A DNA stretch of 64,000 nt from Stropharia rugosoannulata (Eukaryota; Basidiomycota; Agaricomycetes; Agaricales; Strophariaceae): positions 1,550,001-1,614,000 of the forward strand of contig JANCIK010000013.1 of the NCBI GenBank assembly GCA_028532985.1, in the 5' to 3' direction. The position numbers and the translations under genes are program-made. Position 1 is the first letter of the stretch. Every line of letters starts with the position of its first letter. Below the pieces are notes generated by a model, which saw only the letters and a program-made list of their open reading frames with translations, was not told where the DNA came from and made no database searches. Positions 23,178 through 34,671 of this stretch are shown here, one piece after another.

Positions 23178-24167
23178 CTACAAACTATTTATGTACTGCT
23201 TCCCTCGAAATAACCTTAAAGCAAACCCCAGCCCAATGGCTTTCTGGGGCCCCATTCGCCCCTTAGCTCCAAAAATACGGGCCCTAAGTCCCTCATATCC
23301 TCCACTGGCCGCCTTCAGGTCGGAGACGAGCATATCTGTTGAATTTGGCACGGTTCCGCGGGCGATCTTCTTCTTGGTTTGAAGTTGGCGTGCGTAGCCA
23401 TTCTCCTGGCGCTCCCTTTCCCTCTGGCCTTTCTGCATTGGTGTGATCGTGATAGCGCAGCAGGCAAGGCTTCTGAGGTAATGCCCTGTGCCGTAGGAGT
23501 GGAGGCAACGGATGCCTTGTTAATATCAAGGGGCTTCGCTTCAGAGGGCGACGGTTCGGAGGCGATGGATGTTGCTGATATCAAGGGGCGTCGTAGGGTG
23601 AAGGGCGGATTCATCTTCAAAGAGAGCGACGGTTCGCAGCGGAACAGCGGAACAGATCGTCCTGCTCGAAGTCAAGCCCATCCTCGGGCAACGAGGGCAT
23701 TGTGTCTTGAAGAAGGGTGCCGACTTGAACATCCTGACTTGAACATCCCTGCGGCAATCAAATGGCGACATAATTGCCGCCAGAGTCATACTCGTACAGC
23801 GAGATTGTGGCCCCGGAGCGCGGCTGAGCGTCATTGCGGCGTCAATTCGGAGGAATACCACACAAAAAATGTAGAGGGCGTACCTTCCGTCCGGACATTC
23901 GATTTAATGCGTTCAATTCTGCTTCTAGGGGAATGAAACGTCGGTTAGCTACCTCAAGAAGTTGAAAAGGCTTATAAATGGCAGAGGAAAAGCGTATGAT
24001 GCGCGTTGTGCAGCCCGCGGAGTCCCTGGATGAGTCCAGGCGCGCTGTACAAGCGCCCGCGCATTGCAACTGGATGCGACTGTACGCCTGGTCCCTGGTA
24101 AAATAATGCCCAGAGCCAGGGAAGAGGGGAGAAGGCAGGGAATGCTGAGGAAGGCGGAAGAAAGCAA
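23178..24167 (-). CDS. Unrecognised multi-exon gene in KDZ-2, possibly degenerate
   Basis: GC-rich compared with its surroundings. The C-terminal part is the most convincing: RERERQENGYARQLQTKKK, NSTDMLVSDLKAASGGYEGL, RARIFGAKG, ALRLFRG, stop at 23178. Upstream pieces read LEVANRRFIPLEAEL and ALNRMSGRK before a GTACGC donor, then GATISLYEYDSGG and SLPEDGLDFEQDD in shifted frames. The frame has to change at least twice, by introns I could not place or by decay. I do not recognise the protein. Composition unlike the neighbouring transposase suggests it may be captured host sequence. Confidence 0.35.
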
Positions 24168-24646
24168 ACAGCGTGGACTAGTACTTCATAATCAACGGAC
24201 GTGATTAGTCACGCGAAGTCGCGCATGCGTCACGATGCGTCACGGTATCACAAACATCCCACCAGAAGATACTTCCGCCGGCCTTCCTTGCTACATAGAC
24301 GCCTAGCAAAGGCACAACAGGTTATTACGACACGTAAGCTCCCAACTCCACATTGTTTTTGCCTTTACTGAGACTTGTTGCAGTGACATACACCATACAT
24401 CACCGCTCACATACGATCACGAACATCACGCCTATCACGAACAACGCATTCTTTCCCCTCTGCAAGCTTCCACAATATGTTTCACCTTCCCGTTTTTTAA
24501 CCAAAATGATACCATTGCCATTCTCGACCGATTGATATAGGAATTTGAGCGTACATTTCGAAACAAGTAAGTATTCAAATTTGGACCGCCCCAGAACAAA
24601 CACTGTGTTGAATATCCGTACTATTCTCACTAGACGTCCGCCAAGA
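24168..24646. other. Intergenic, divergent promoter region of KDZ-2
   Basis: No reading frame supported. It separates the - strand transposase side from the + strand accessory genes, the counterpart of 11401-11874 in KDZ-1. Confidence 0.4.
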
Positions 24647-25027
24647 ATGAATCACGATCGCAAGAAATTCATGTAAGTCGTATTTCTCGATATTTACGTC
24701 CCATATATTCAACAGCGACACTTTATATCAGCTTGAGAAGGCCCCTTCAGTCAACGTTTTCCGATTCAATCCATATAAAATGCTGGTAAGTTCAATTGAA
24801 CCTTTGAATGGTGTATGTACGTCGACCTGTTTGCTACATGCTACCCATGACAGTCCATACCAATCCCTCTCTCCCACTCTGCTTCAGTATCCCTCGGTCC
24901 CTCTTCGCTTCGGTCTCAGGACCTCCTCACGATGTCAAAGGATTTCGAGCCCTATGTTACGCGTCCAAGCTACATCAAGCCACTGGAAGCCAAACGGGTC
25001 ACTGGAAGCTCAACCCTTTCCCTCTGA
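24647..25027 (+). CDS. Small two- or three-exon KDZ-2 gene, unknown
   Basis: ATG 24647 reads MNHDRKKF, is interrupted by an intron (GTAAGT..ACAG, ending near 24715), continues IDTLYQLEKAPSVNVFRFN up to a GTAAG donor at 24786, and after an intron to 24919 reads DLLTMSKDFEPYVTRPSY with a stop at 25025-25027. About 66 residues. Three consistent splice borders make it more than a random frame. Function unknown. It could be the 5' part of a longer cargo gene whose stop at 25025 is a mutation, since the frame stays open for ten more codons. Confidence 0.35.
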
Positions 25028-25084
25028 AACCACGGCAGAGTGAAGACCCAAGCCAATAAATAAGAGTGCGCTATAGGGCGTGTC

Positions 25085-25397
25085 ATGGGGGATCATTCGG
25101 TCTATGGTGAGTAGGTTTTGGTTATGTGTCATTCGCTGTTGCTCATAAGAATTTCTTAGCCCATTATGAGCATTCAACGCGGCCTATAATCGAGGACGGA
25201 GATTCTAACACGAGAAGAGAAACAAACTCATGCTTGAGTCCTACGTACGTTTACGGATAATCGAGTTGTGTAGCCATGGGCGCTTATTCTACGATCTTTG
25301 CAGAGTCCTGATCTTGGCACTTACCCAGAAGCATCTTGGCAATATCTGGGCTTTGGCTCCCATAGATAACAAACATTTAGCAGCCGACACGGCTTAA
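25085..25397 (+). CDS. Small KDZ-2 gene, unknown
   Basis: ATG 25085 reads MGDHSVY, splices across a GTGAGT..TTAG intron to AHYEHSTRPIIEDGD, and across GTACGT..GCAG to VLILALTQKHLGNIWAL, stopping at 25395-25397. About 67 residues. It ends 11 bp before the next start (25409), so it may be an upstream frame on the same transcript. No known domain. Confidence 0.3.
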
Positions 25398-25408
25398 TCC
25401 GATCCACC

Positions 25409-26247
25409 ATGAAGTATACGAAGGAGCAGCGCGAATACCTTGCAGAAAGAAGAAAACCTCGCGCCCAGCAACGCCGTGAGGCCCATGCTGCTGCTCAGAG
25501 GAAATGGTATCATAAGTGATCCCCCCTTTTCCACATGCTATCGTTTGGTTCTCATAAGTCGCAAATTCACGCAGAAATAAGGAAACAGAACAGCCCAAAG
25601 CTAGGGAACGCATGAGGGCGAACCGAGCAAAACAAAAGTAGTGTTTTGTCCGCTTCTACTATGGTACACGCAAACTAACAAACTAACAGACAACTAGACC
25701 ATGAAGACGTACTGCGACAGTGTCGAGCAATGGATGTGTTGCTTGGGTTGCGAGATCCTGAAGATGGCCTCGATGCTGAGCTAAGGGCGGATGCCGAAGA
25801 TGAAATTGAAGCTGACAATGAGCGCGGTAGTGTATCAAACGCCAACTCGGATGACGAGGTGGGAACTGTGGGCCCTGCACTCGGAAGTGGAAGTAGCGTA
25901 GAGCGCGCCTGGGAGTGTATCAGAAACGAGCGTCTCTTGCAGAGCAACGGTGCAGACAAACGTTTGGGACTCGAGAGCCTTGGAGATTTTGAAGCACTTG
26001 TGTACGTTCTTTCAACCTCATTCAAATACGGTTCGACTAATTTTGCTGTGGGCTTGGCATGGCAGGGCGGAAATTGAGAGATTGGACCAGGACTTCACGC
26101 TCACGCGCAACGAAAGGCTGAGGTGAGCGCACTGGCCCGCTGTATAACTGAATATCCCTGATTAGAAATCGCACTCGCAGAATGGCCGATGAATATTGGT
26201 TGGGTATAATGGATCGTTTACGGGAGGAAGCGGAAAGGCTTTGGTAA
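25409..26247 (+). CDS. KDZ-2 basic/coiled-coil accessory protein
   Basis: Five exons can be joined in frame: MKYTKEQREYLAERRK..., HKNKETEQPKARERMRANRAKQ, QLDHEDVLRQCRAMDVLLGLRD, a long acidic exon ending SLGDFEALV, then AEIERLDQDFTLTRNERLR and MADEYWLGIMDRLREEAERLW. Total about 215 residues. The N-terminus is highly basic and repetitive (ARERMRANRA), the C-terminus heptad-like. The layout suggests a nucleic-acid-binding dimer, but no family is recognised. Intron borders GTGATC..GCAG, GTAGTG..ACAG, GTACGT..GCAG and GTGAGC..GCAG all fit. Confidence 0.5.
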
Positions 26248-26398
26248 ATTGTGATCGGACATTGTTCCGAAATCAGGCATATATAGCTAGCTAATACCCC
26301 AGGCTATAATGTAGATTTTCAGATAACGAACTTGGACATACGTGATTTTTTCCTCTGCATTTTAACGTTGCCTTCTATCCTCCCTCCATTAGTACTTC

Positions 26399-28891
26399 AT
26401 GGCGCCACGACCATGGAGCACTGCAGCCCAGCGGGACTTCCTCACGGAGCATATACCAACGTACTGGAAGTATACTCATGAGCAACGTCAGCAAAAATTC
26501 TGGGACTTTATCGAGGAGAAGTGGTACGAAAAGTGGCCCGAATTGGAAGCCATGGTCAACTCCGGTGATCTTCCTGAAGATGCCTTGAATAAGGACCAGT
26601 TGTCGCCCGATGGGCTGCCACTGTATGTTTTGACCAAGGAGCAACAACAGTTGTATCAGGTAGCACTCCAGAAACGATCAAAGGCATGCACATGAAACTT
26701 GTTATATAAATACTGAAGCTGATGAGCGCGTACAGCGTATTATTGAATGGTACCGAAACTCACGTAAGAAGACCATGGGCACTGCAAATCTCTCCGCTTC
26801 ATCTTTGGGTCCAGCTGCGTTCAAATTTGGAAGCGCTGAGAAGAAAGATCGCACCTATCAAGATGAAGAAGTTTATCATACTCTGTTCAAAAGAAAAATA
26901 AACAGACGCGTCCAACCCGAGGTTAAGAAGAAGACTGCCAATCAACCGCAGTTCGGATCTGTGGTCTGGGAAAGCGACATCGACCGTGAAGATTTTGAAA
27001 GCTCAGACAGTGATGCGAGTGATACTACATCATTGCAAAATAAGACCGCTTCTGCAAGAAAAATTGGATGCAAATTATCCGGACTTACGGAGAAAGAGTG
27101 CTATGCATTTGAGTCCATTCGAATGACTGTGTCGCGGGAGGTTCGGAAGGCTCTGTGGGAGAACGAAAGCGAGGCTGTAAAAAAGAGGGTACGGGAGGAG
27201 AAGGAGCGTTTGAAACAGGAGGGGAAGAAGGAGAAGGATGCTCGGGACGGAGACTCAAATCTGGAAGGACTGAAAAGAAGTAAAGATGAGCGACAACAGT
27301 GAGTGACTCATTAATTTATATGGCTACCGGAAACTTATACCTTACAAATTGTCAAGAGCCATCGATAGCTTAGTGAATGTTTTGCAAACAACATGTCAAG
27401 AAATTAATCGTTTGACGGGCTGGAGTACATTGGTTATAACTGGTGGACCAAATCCCGCGCAGGATGAGAAGATTGCTATGAGAACGTGAGGAATCTACTT
27501 ACATCCGATCCGTGCACCTTCCTTATCAATTCTGAACGTTTAGCATTGCGTATGGGAAGAGTGCAACTGTTCCTGCCTTTACAACATCATATGCATCCTT
27601 TCGAACCGATATTGCACAGCCATATCTTGACTGGCTTAAACGTATATATGGTAAGGAAGCTTTAATACCGTAAAGGCTTTAATCCACTTACCAGAAAAAT
27701 TCAGCTGATCCGTTGACTGGCGCATACAATAATGGACCACTACCAAAGGGAGAAGCTCCTGTGGAACAGAAAACTATCGAGCCTGATGACGCACTTTTAC
27801 AGTGCTCTCCTATACAACCATCGTCACCTTTACCCCCATCTTCACCCCCATTGCAAAGTTCTCCATTACCTGGACCAGCCGAATTAGCACCGGCACCACC
27901 AACATCTCCTATTCCGCCGACATCATCGCTGCAAACTCACCGTGAATCCGAGGGCCCTCAGGGAGGAGGTTCAGCTGCTGTGAGCCCAGCTTCTGCAGAT
28001 GCCTCTGCCCTTAGAGGAAAACCAGCGCCCTCGATAGCGACGGAACCTGGTCAATCAATGATTGAGTCTCGGCCCCCAGCAATCAAGTCAGCCGCCACGC
28101 AGTCAGACCAAGGAGCAAGTACTAAATGGTCTAAGCCACGTAAACAAGTCCAAATTGCCGAGAATGCGGAAGAAAATCGTACCAGCAGCAGACGGGATGC
28201 GAATTCAACAGGAGACGGGAACCCGAGCTCTGATAGCCTCCGATCCGACAGCTTGGACAATGACACTGAGAGGCTCCAGGCTAAAAACGGTGTGACTGTT
28301 GATACCATCATTCCAGAAGAGGAAGATATTGAAGATATTGGCGCAGAGCAGGCGAAACAAGGCGGTGCCCTTCCACCTGGTTGGACTATGACTATGGAAA
28401 GATCCAGGAGAGCAGCACCTCGTGGACGAGGGAGAGGACGCGGAGGGAATAAACGTAAGCCCAGGGCAAATTTTAACCCAGATGGCACTTACCCGTTGGT
28501 CACTTTCGACGGTCCGGGAAGCACATCAGCTTCTACTGACTTGACTCATACTGGCCGTGGCGAACTTGGTACGGGAGCACGTATCCGCAAAGCTAAGGTT
28601 CTTGACGATGGCACAATCGCAGCTGGAGTTCCTGGACTGCGGACAGAAACCAGTAGAAAGCCCGGGCCAACGATGCAGTCAGAGCAAACCAATGGTGCTT
28701 CTGAAGAGATTTCAATCAACCAGGTACCTGTACAACGTGAAGGACTGGGGGCACGAGTACGCAAACCAAGGAAGCTTGATGATGGGACAATAGCTCAAGC
28801 CGTTGGAAGCACAGAAAGAATACCGGTGGCAGCTAAGAGTGGTAAAAGAAAGGGAGTAGATGGGGCAGTTAAGGGCGTACCAAAGAAGTGA
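26399..28891 (+). CDS. KDZ-2 gene Y2: WYRN protein, homologue of gene Y
   Basis: ATG 26399 (MAPRPWSTAAQRDF) begins a helical domain (YWKYTHEQRQQKFWDFIEEKW), followed after an intron by RIIEWYRNSRKK, equivalent to RVFNWFRNNGRK in KDZ-1 gene Y. Next come a 175-residue exon with acidic DSDASDTTS and a lysine-rich helix, short exons (AIDSLVNVLQTTCQEINRLTGW; TSYASFRTDIAQPYLDWLKR), and a 390-residue exon with proline-rich, RGRGRGG and repeated TGARIRKAKVLDDGTIA / GARVRKPRKLDDGTIA motifs. The stop is at 28889-28891. The two direct GAR..RK..LDDGTIA repeats are noteworthy and look like basic DNA or RNA contacts. Exact role unknown. Confidence 0.6.
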
Positions 28892-29049
28892 GTCAATCTA
28901 AGTACCTAAAAGGCGGTGTTTGTTTAATCAAATTTGTGCAGAAGTAAAATTTGATTAGAACATATTGTAATGACTAATTAGACTAAGACTAATATATGTT
29001 GCTAGTCCTTTAATCTCTGACTGTTGACTTATGATCCAAATTTGAACCA

Positions 29050-29885
29050 AGTGCCATGATATATCACTGCTCACAATCCCGGGCTGTTAGTACATCTAGA
29101 TTCTAAAAGCTTGTGAACATGATATATCACACCCTGTAAAGACCTTTAGCCTGATATAATCCAAAAGCCTGTGAACATGATATATCACACCCTGTAAAGA
29201 CCTTTAGCCTGATATATAACAATAACTTATACTAAGGATATCAAATAATGTATCACATCCTGTAAAACCTTTTGTTGGGTATACCAGACCCTATAGTAAA
29301 CCTGTAGTAGTATATCACATGAATATAGGTGCAGGTATACCTGTAAAGTAATATATGACAAGAGAATAGAGGTGCAGACATGCCTGTAGAGTGATATAAT
29401 ATATAAAAATACCTGTGAAGTAATATATCACAAGGGAATACAGGTGCAGATATACCTGTGATGTGATATATTATAAAAAATACCTGTAAGATGATATATT
29501 ACAAGAGGATATATGTGTAGTACACCTGTGAAGTAATATATCACAAGAGAATATAGTCCAGATATACCTGTAAAGTAATATATCACCAAAGAATATGGTC
29601 CAGATATACCTGTAAAGTGATATATTACAAGAGGCTTGTGCTGATATATTGCCAGAGGCCTGTGGTGATATATTACTACAGGACTCTAGTAATATATCAC
29701 AAGGGATACAGGTGGAGATATGCCTGTAAAGTGATATATCAAAAGAGACATGTGATGATATATCACAAGTAGGTATATGGGTAAATATGCCTGTGAAGTA
29801 ATATATTAAAAGGGCCTTGTAAGTACAGGTAGTAATATATTACAGTAGGCCTATGATTATAGGGCTATAATATATCAGATTGACA
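29050..29885. repeat. KDZ-2 right TGATATATCA array
   Basis: Twenty or so copies of GATATATCAC or AATATATCAC, mostly preceded by CCTGTRAAGT and followed by AAGAGAATATAGGTGCAGATA, at roughly 30-60 bp spacing. The first two long units at 29105-29225 are near-identical direct repeats (AAAGCCTGTGAACATGATAT..). The core is shared with the left array. Confidence 0.85.
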
Positions 29886-30905
29886 GCTATGCCTGTCTCA
29901 CTCTGTGTGTCCTCCTACCCCTAGGTGGGACAAATTAATTCATAGGTGCGCTTCTAGATGTCCTGAGTGTCTCAAACTTTGGGAAAACTTACTCAACTAC
30001 ATAAGGTACCCTCTCCTGTGACGGATTAATTTTTGGGGCCACCAAGCGTCCTTCATCTCAAGTTGCTAGTCAACTTCGGAGTTTTGGAGTATTTCTTTGA
30101 TTCTGACATAGGTTCGTCTCCAATCTCCTTAATTCTTTCTATGATGAACTCACCTTGATTGTAGCTTTCTAACGAGCCCTTAAACGCTATATATCGTCGC
30201 TTGGAATCCAAAAATCCGCCATGTGCTCCTCCTCCCCCTCCCTCCTCCAGGTAAAGTACTTCATATCTTGGGTTCCAGTTCGTATTTTTGGCTAATTCTT
30301 TTTGGAGTCTTTTACTATAGATATGTATCGACTAATCGACCAGTTTACGGCGTCCGATACGCCCTCAATATCCGATGTCCCTATTGACCATATGACTACT
30401 ATTGCAGAGTTGAATATCATCTCCTTCCTTCAATTTTCAACAAAGGCTTTTGCAACTTGGCACATTTATTCACCATTTATGTGGGGTTTGAACGTGTTCC
30501 TTACACAAATTTTGAGACTCCTGGATGCCTGTGAGTAGCCATGTCCTCCTCCATCTCCCTGTCTTGGACTAATTTTGCTCTAAGTCAAGAACAACTTCTT
30601 CAATTGCATTGCAGTTTTTTTGAGCTTCTTCGCGTTAATTCAGGCTTTCTAACGAGCCCCTGAACGCGTTATTCCGTGCAGAATTACCATCTTCATAAGC
30701 GCCCTATCACTGTGTTGTATTATATGTATCTACATGAATACTGTATTATCTAGTGTAGTTAGAGTCAATATATAACTTGTTTTTTATAAGAAGTTTGAAT
30801 AGTACTTGTTAAATGGCATTATATATAAACATCTTTGAATGATACAAGGCCCATCTGGTGGATCCTAGGATGCCTTGAGCTGCCCTGGATTGCCTTGGGA
30901 AAGTT
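29886..30905. other. KDZ-2 right subterminal region, no gene seen
   Basis: Contains GCTTTCTAACGAGCCC twice (about 30161 and 30643) and ATGTGCTCCTCC at 30221, matching 18430-18660 at the left end. A CCTAGGATGCCTTGAGCTGCC cluster at 30867-30887 resembles 17800-17820. It ends at the Plavaka-2 insertion; the last 124 bp of KDZ-2 lie at 54881-55004. Confidence 0.6.
30904..30905. repeat. TT target duplication, left of Plavaka-2
   Basis: TT precedes CATCAGAAAATCC here and TT follows its complement at 54879-54880. Two bases alone are weak; the support is the matching inverted repeat just inside. Confidence 0.55.
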
Positions 30906-30925
30906 CATCAGAAAATCCTGATTTT

Positions 30926-31324
30926 TTCCATAGCTACTCTAGCATTTGCAGACAAAGTTTGTAGGCCTTTATAGTAATGTAGCCTCAAGAGAAAGTATGT
31001 AGCACTTTGTATTTGTGTGACTTCTTGTAAGTACTATGTAGTATACCATTGTTCTTTCAAGTACTATAGAGAAACTATAAACTATATAGCAACTATATGC
31101 TGTGTAGGAAATGTGACACTATATAGCAGATTTGGATGCTCTTGCTAGTGCTGTATAGCATTCTAAGTGTAATTTATAGTACTATAAAGATAACATAATT
31201 TTACTAATTAGTTGCCAGTACTTAAAAGAACATAATATCGTATATAGACTCTCTAGAGGATTATAGCACTTATAGCAACCACTTATATTATTTAGATGGA
31301 TATATATTTAAATAACTGTACAAG
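30926..31324. other. Plavaka-2 left subterminal region
   Basis: A/T-rich, with recurring ACTATAGAG, CTATATAGC and GTACTATGTAG. The matching right region (54240-54858) shows CTATACAG, CTATAGC and ACTATACAGTG. No gene seen. Probably transposase contact sites. Confidence 0.5.
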
Positions 31325-34300
31325 TTAAACTGTACTAGAAAGTGTAAGTGCTAAAAATATCTCCTTATCAAAATACTTATTGAGTAGATATTCAGAAGAA
31401 AGTGAAGCGCTATTGTTGCAAGTAAAATGTCTGTTGGCCTTTTCACCAAATTTGGGTATAATATCTACCAAAGATCTTAACTGATGCAAAGGAACAATGT
31501 CACCAATATCAGATCCGTTAGTACGTGTAGCTCTTGTTAAAATGTACAAAGAAGAAGAAGGCTCAGGAAACAAACCTCGCTGTGATCTTGAGCCAGACAC
31601 TTCACAATTGATTTGAGGAACAATGTTAAAACGCTTTACATAGGTGAGAAAGTCATCACATACTGGAATAGTACACCCTCTAGGAGATACCACACGAAAA
31701 ATTAGATGAAGCTCAACAACAGCATGCCCTATAAAATCAAGTAAATATTGATTCCTAGACGCTAAAAGACTTAGAACATACCTGAAAGGCCACTAAAAGG
31801 CCACTCTTTCCCAGGATTAATATTCACAATCACAGAATCATGAATGCCATAGGGTGCTTCAGCACTTCTAGGAATTGCTCTAACAGTAACAGCAGGTAAA
31901 GCAGAGTGTGGTGGAAAATATTGTTTATTTTGTAGTCGAACTTGATGCCAGACCTCCAAGAACTGAAACGGAAGCTGGCAAGAGGGGCTGGAAACACGTC
32001 TTCCTCCAATAGAGCTAATATAATTTGATTGCAAAGATTCATTCATTCTTTGAATGTAATCCCCTAATGCAGCCCGTAAATCAGGTAAATTGTACTTTGA
32101 AGCAGCGTTGTCAACAGTAATACGCTTCCCATAGTGATCTCTTGAGAGTTGAAAGGCAGTATAGTTAGATGATTGACAAGTGCAATGAAATAACATGTCA
32201 GGCTGTCTTCTCTTGAGATCTGTAGCAATTAAAAAGAGGTCAATTACTTTTGCTTCTGAACTGGAAGATGACATGGGGCTGATCTTGTCAAGAAGGTCTG
32301 TAGTAGAAGAGATTTGGATTGTTGCACCTGTATCATCACTTGAAGAAAGAGTAGAACTTCTGAAGTCAATACCAGCTTCTATCAAAGCAGTAGCCAGGCT
32401 AAACAGCCGTATCTTCTCTGCACGATCAAGGTATCGACAAATTTGGGATTCATGCTCTCTATTGTTACTTCTTCGGGAAGGCTCCTTGACGACTTCTATA
32501 TGTGCATGCTCCGTTATATCTGCTGACCACTGAATGGGGACTCCATTGTCTCTGATGTTTTGTACGACACTTTGCAGAAACTCAAGCTTAGGAATACCTT
32601 CCCAATGTTCTATGACATGGTTCTTCTTTCCTCGACGAGCCTTAGCTTCAATAATAGCATGCTTATTTGAGTGAAAGCCTCGGAGTGCTTTATCGAGCAT
32701 ATTACAGATATCTTCATTAATTTGACGTGATTGACCAAGGTAGAAGAAGTCGATGACAGAACGAATAGCCTTCATAAATGTTGGTGTTACTGCCCCTGCT
32801 ATAACACCCACGATATACCACTGAATATTTCGCTGATCTCGACCCGTAATTTGCTTAAGAGTAGAAATCCCCTGAGGAAAGTGACGGTAGCTAGTATGGC
32901 GTGCTAACACAGAGAAACGGAAGTCAATCTCAGCAGGACCCAGTGCATTAATACACCACTGAGCTTGGTGATCAATGAATTGCTTATGCCAGTGATGGAG
33001 GGGTTCTGTGGTAAGAAACACTGAGGGTTCTGCCAAGGCATAGTCACGCCAAAAGGGGCGGTGAACACCTTGTAGATGTCTTGCTTTTGCTTTTGTAGTA
33101 TATTCTTTGAAGTTTTCCCATGCGCCGTTGGGTAATTCTTGTTCCAGCTCTATAAGTTGCGCCATCGTAGAAGAGGCCAAACGAGGAGGATGCCTAAAGT
33201 TATCCCCAAATTGCTTATAGGATGCCAATGTTACTGAAGAAGCAGATTTCGAGACACCTGCGATCAAGGTAGACTCCGGAGTATCCACTATATAAGACGC
33301 TAGAGGGGTAAAACAAAATCTTTGCCATCCTAAAGGATCTGTCATCATAATCCCTACTTGGGCTGCCTTTTTGAGAGGGGCTAAGACGATGTCAAGACAC
33401 TGATGGAAGAGTCTTGCTTCCAAGACTCCCTTATATTTTTTGTGTACGTTTATAAACTTTGGGATAGGCAGAAGAGCTATAAGCTGAAAGAGGTGATTTG
33501 ATGCTTTCATTCGAATGTCCATATTAATATTTGCTAGACTTAGCAGTAAAGGGTGGGCAGTCCGTCCTCCAGTCATAGTGGTGATGTTTGTCTTGTCAGA
33601 AGAGAGAATTACACCTAGCAAAGTAGCTCCTAAGGGAAGTTTCTCCTATATTAAGATTAGAGAAAATTCTGGTACATGTGATTTGTGAAATGATTCTTAC
33701 CTGCATAGACCAAGCAGCATCTCCAGAAAGCCATTCAGTATATATACGCTTAGATTTATCTGCTGCTTGAAATATGCGGTAGGGGGCAAACTGAATAGCA
33801 TCTTTTATCAAAGGATTACACATAATGAACTGGATACATTCCAGAGGATCCCTGTAATACAGATCCAACACATTATGAGTGGGATAGGGGAAGTCGACAA
33901 CTTGATATTTGTATTTGGAACCAGAAGGCAGCATTTCAATCCTGTTCTTGAGATCCTTAGCACTTTTAAATGAAAGCTCAAGTCCACTAGTCTGAGATAC
34001 GACACACAAATATAAGTATCAGACTCCTAGAGCAACGAGTAAGTCACGTACAATTTCCATCTTCAAAAACTCTTCAATTTTCTTGACACTTAAGTTGGAC
34101 CGCGACAGGTAAGAAGCTAGCTCCCACTCCCTTCGAGATTGGAAGGGATAGTATAAAACACTTTGTCTTTCCTCACAAAACCGGTCTTTTTTAAATAAGT
34201 CCAAAAATGTATCTCCAGTACCGCAGATCTGCGATGCTGAAGAATAGGTGTCTTGAAAAACACTGTCCTCCACTGGTATGTCAAATTCTTCGGCATTTCT

Positions 34301-34564
34301 AGGCACTTGAAGATCTTCAGTCTCAAAAACAAATGATAACTCTTCAAGGACACCATCTTCACTGTGATCTTCTACAGGTTCCTCTAATTCTGGTTCTTCT
34401 GATTCATTTTCTACTAGTTTAGCGTTTTTCCGGGCCCAAGCTTTATTTGACAGGATAACAGCCTCATACTGTGATCGACAAAATGACACTGGCTGCTCTT
34501 GATGTCTATAAACAGAGCTCTCAGAAGAGAAAGAGTTGCCACAGCGTTGACAAAGAACAGACAT
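31325..34564 (-). CDS. Plavaka-2 transposase
   Basis: ATG 34564 begins MSVLCQRCGNSFSSESSVYRH, the N-terminal C2H2-type finger of the Plavaka family. Exon 2 reads LELSFKSAKDLKNRIEMLP and DLYYRDPLECIQFIM; exon 3 (to 31771) carries the catalytic core: GVILSSDKTNITTM with the first acidic residue, ARLFHQCLDIVLAPLKKA, GVHRPFWRDYALAEPS, LGPAEIDFRF, DFFYLGQSR, IPKLEFLQSV and QWSADITEHAHIEVVK. A final exon (31693-31325) has GDIVPLHQLRSLVDIIPKFG. Introns are short and the frame is open throughout, so the enzyme may be active. It catalyses cut-and-paste of the 24-kb element. The fold is RNase H-like, CMC (CACTA) group. Confidence 0.88.
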
Positions 34565-34671
34565 AGAGTGCGTCAAAAGTGTGTAGTATAAGAACAACAA
34601 GTTTACACCACACGTTTTCCACCGTCATTGGATGCCCTAAAGGCACGTGATGATGTAAACAGCAAACGCCT

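Noticed and set aside
23379..23936. + strand 185-residue open frame with a signal-peptide-like start
   Set aside because: The - strand reading gives a better protein-like C-terminus (GLRARIFGAKG). The + frame has no domain or splice context, though neither is certain.
30302..30538. Short + strand frame in the KDZ-2 right subterminal region
   Set aside because: No splice continuation and no domain; lies in repeat-rich non-coding sequence.
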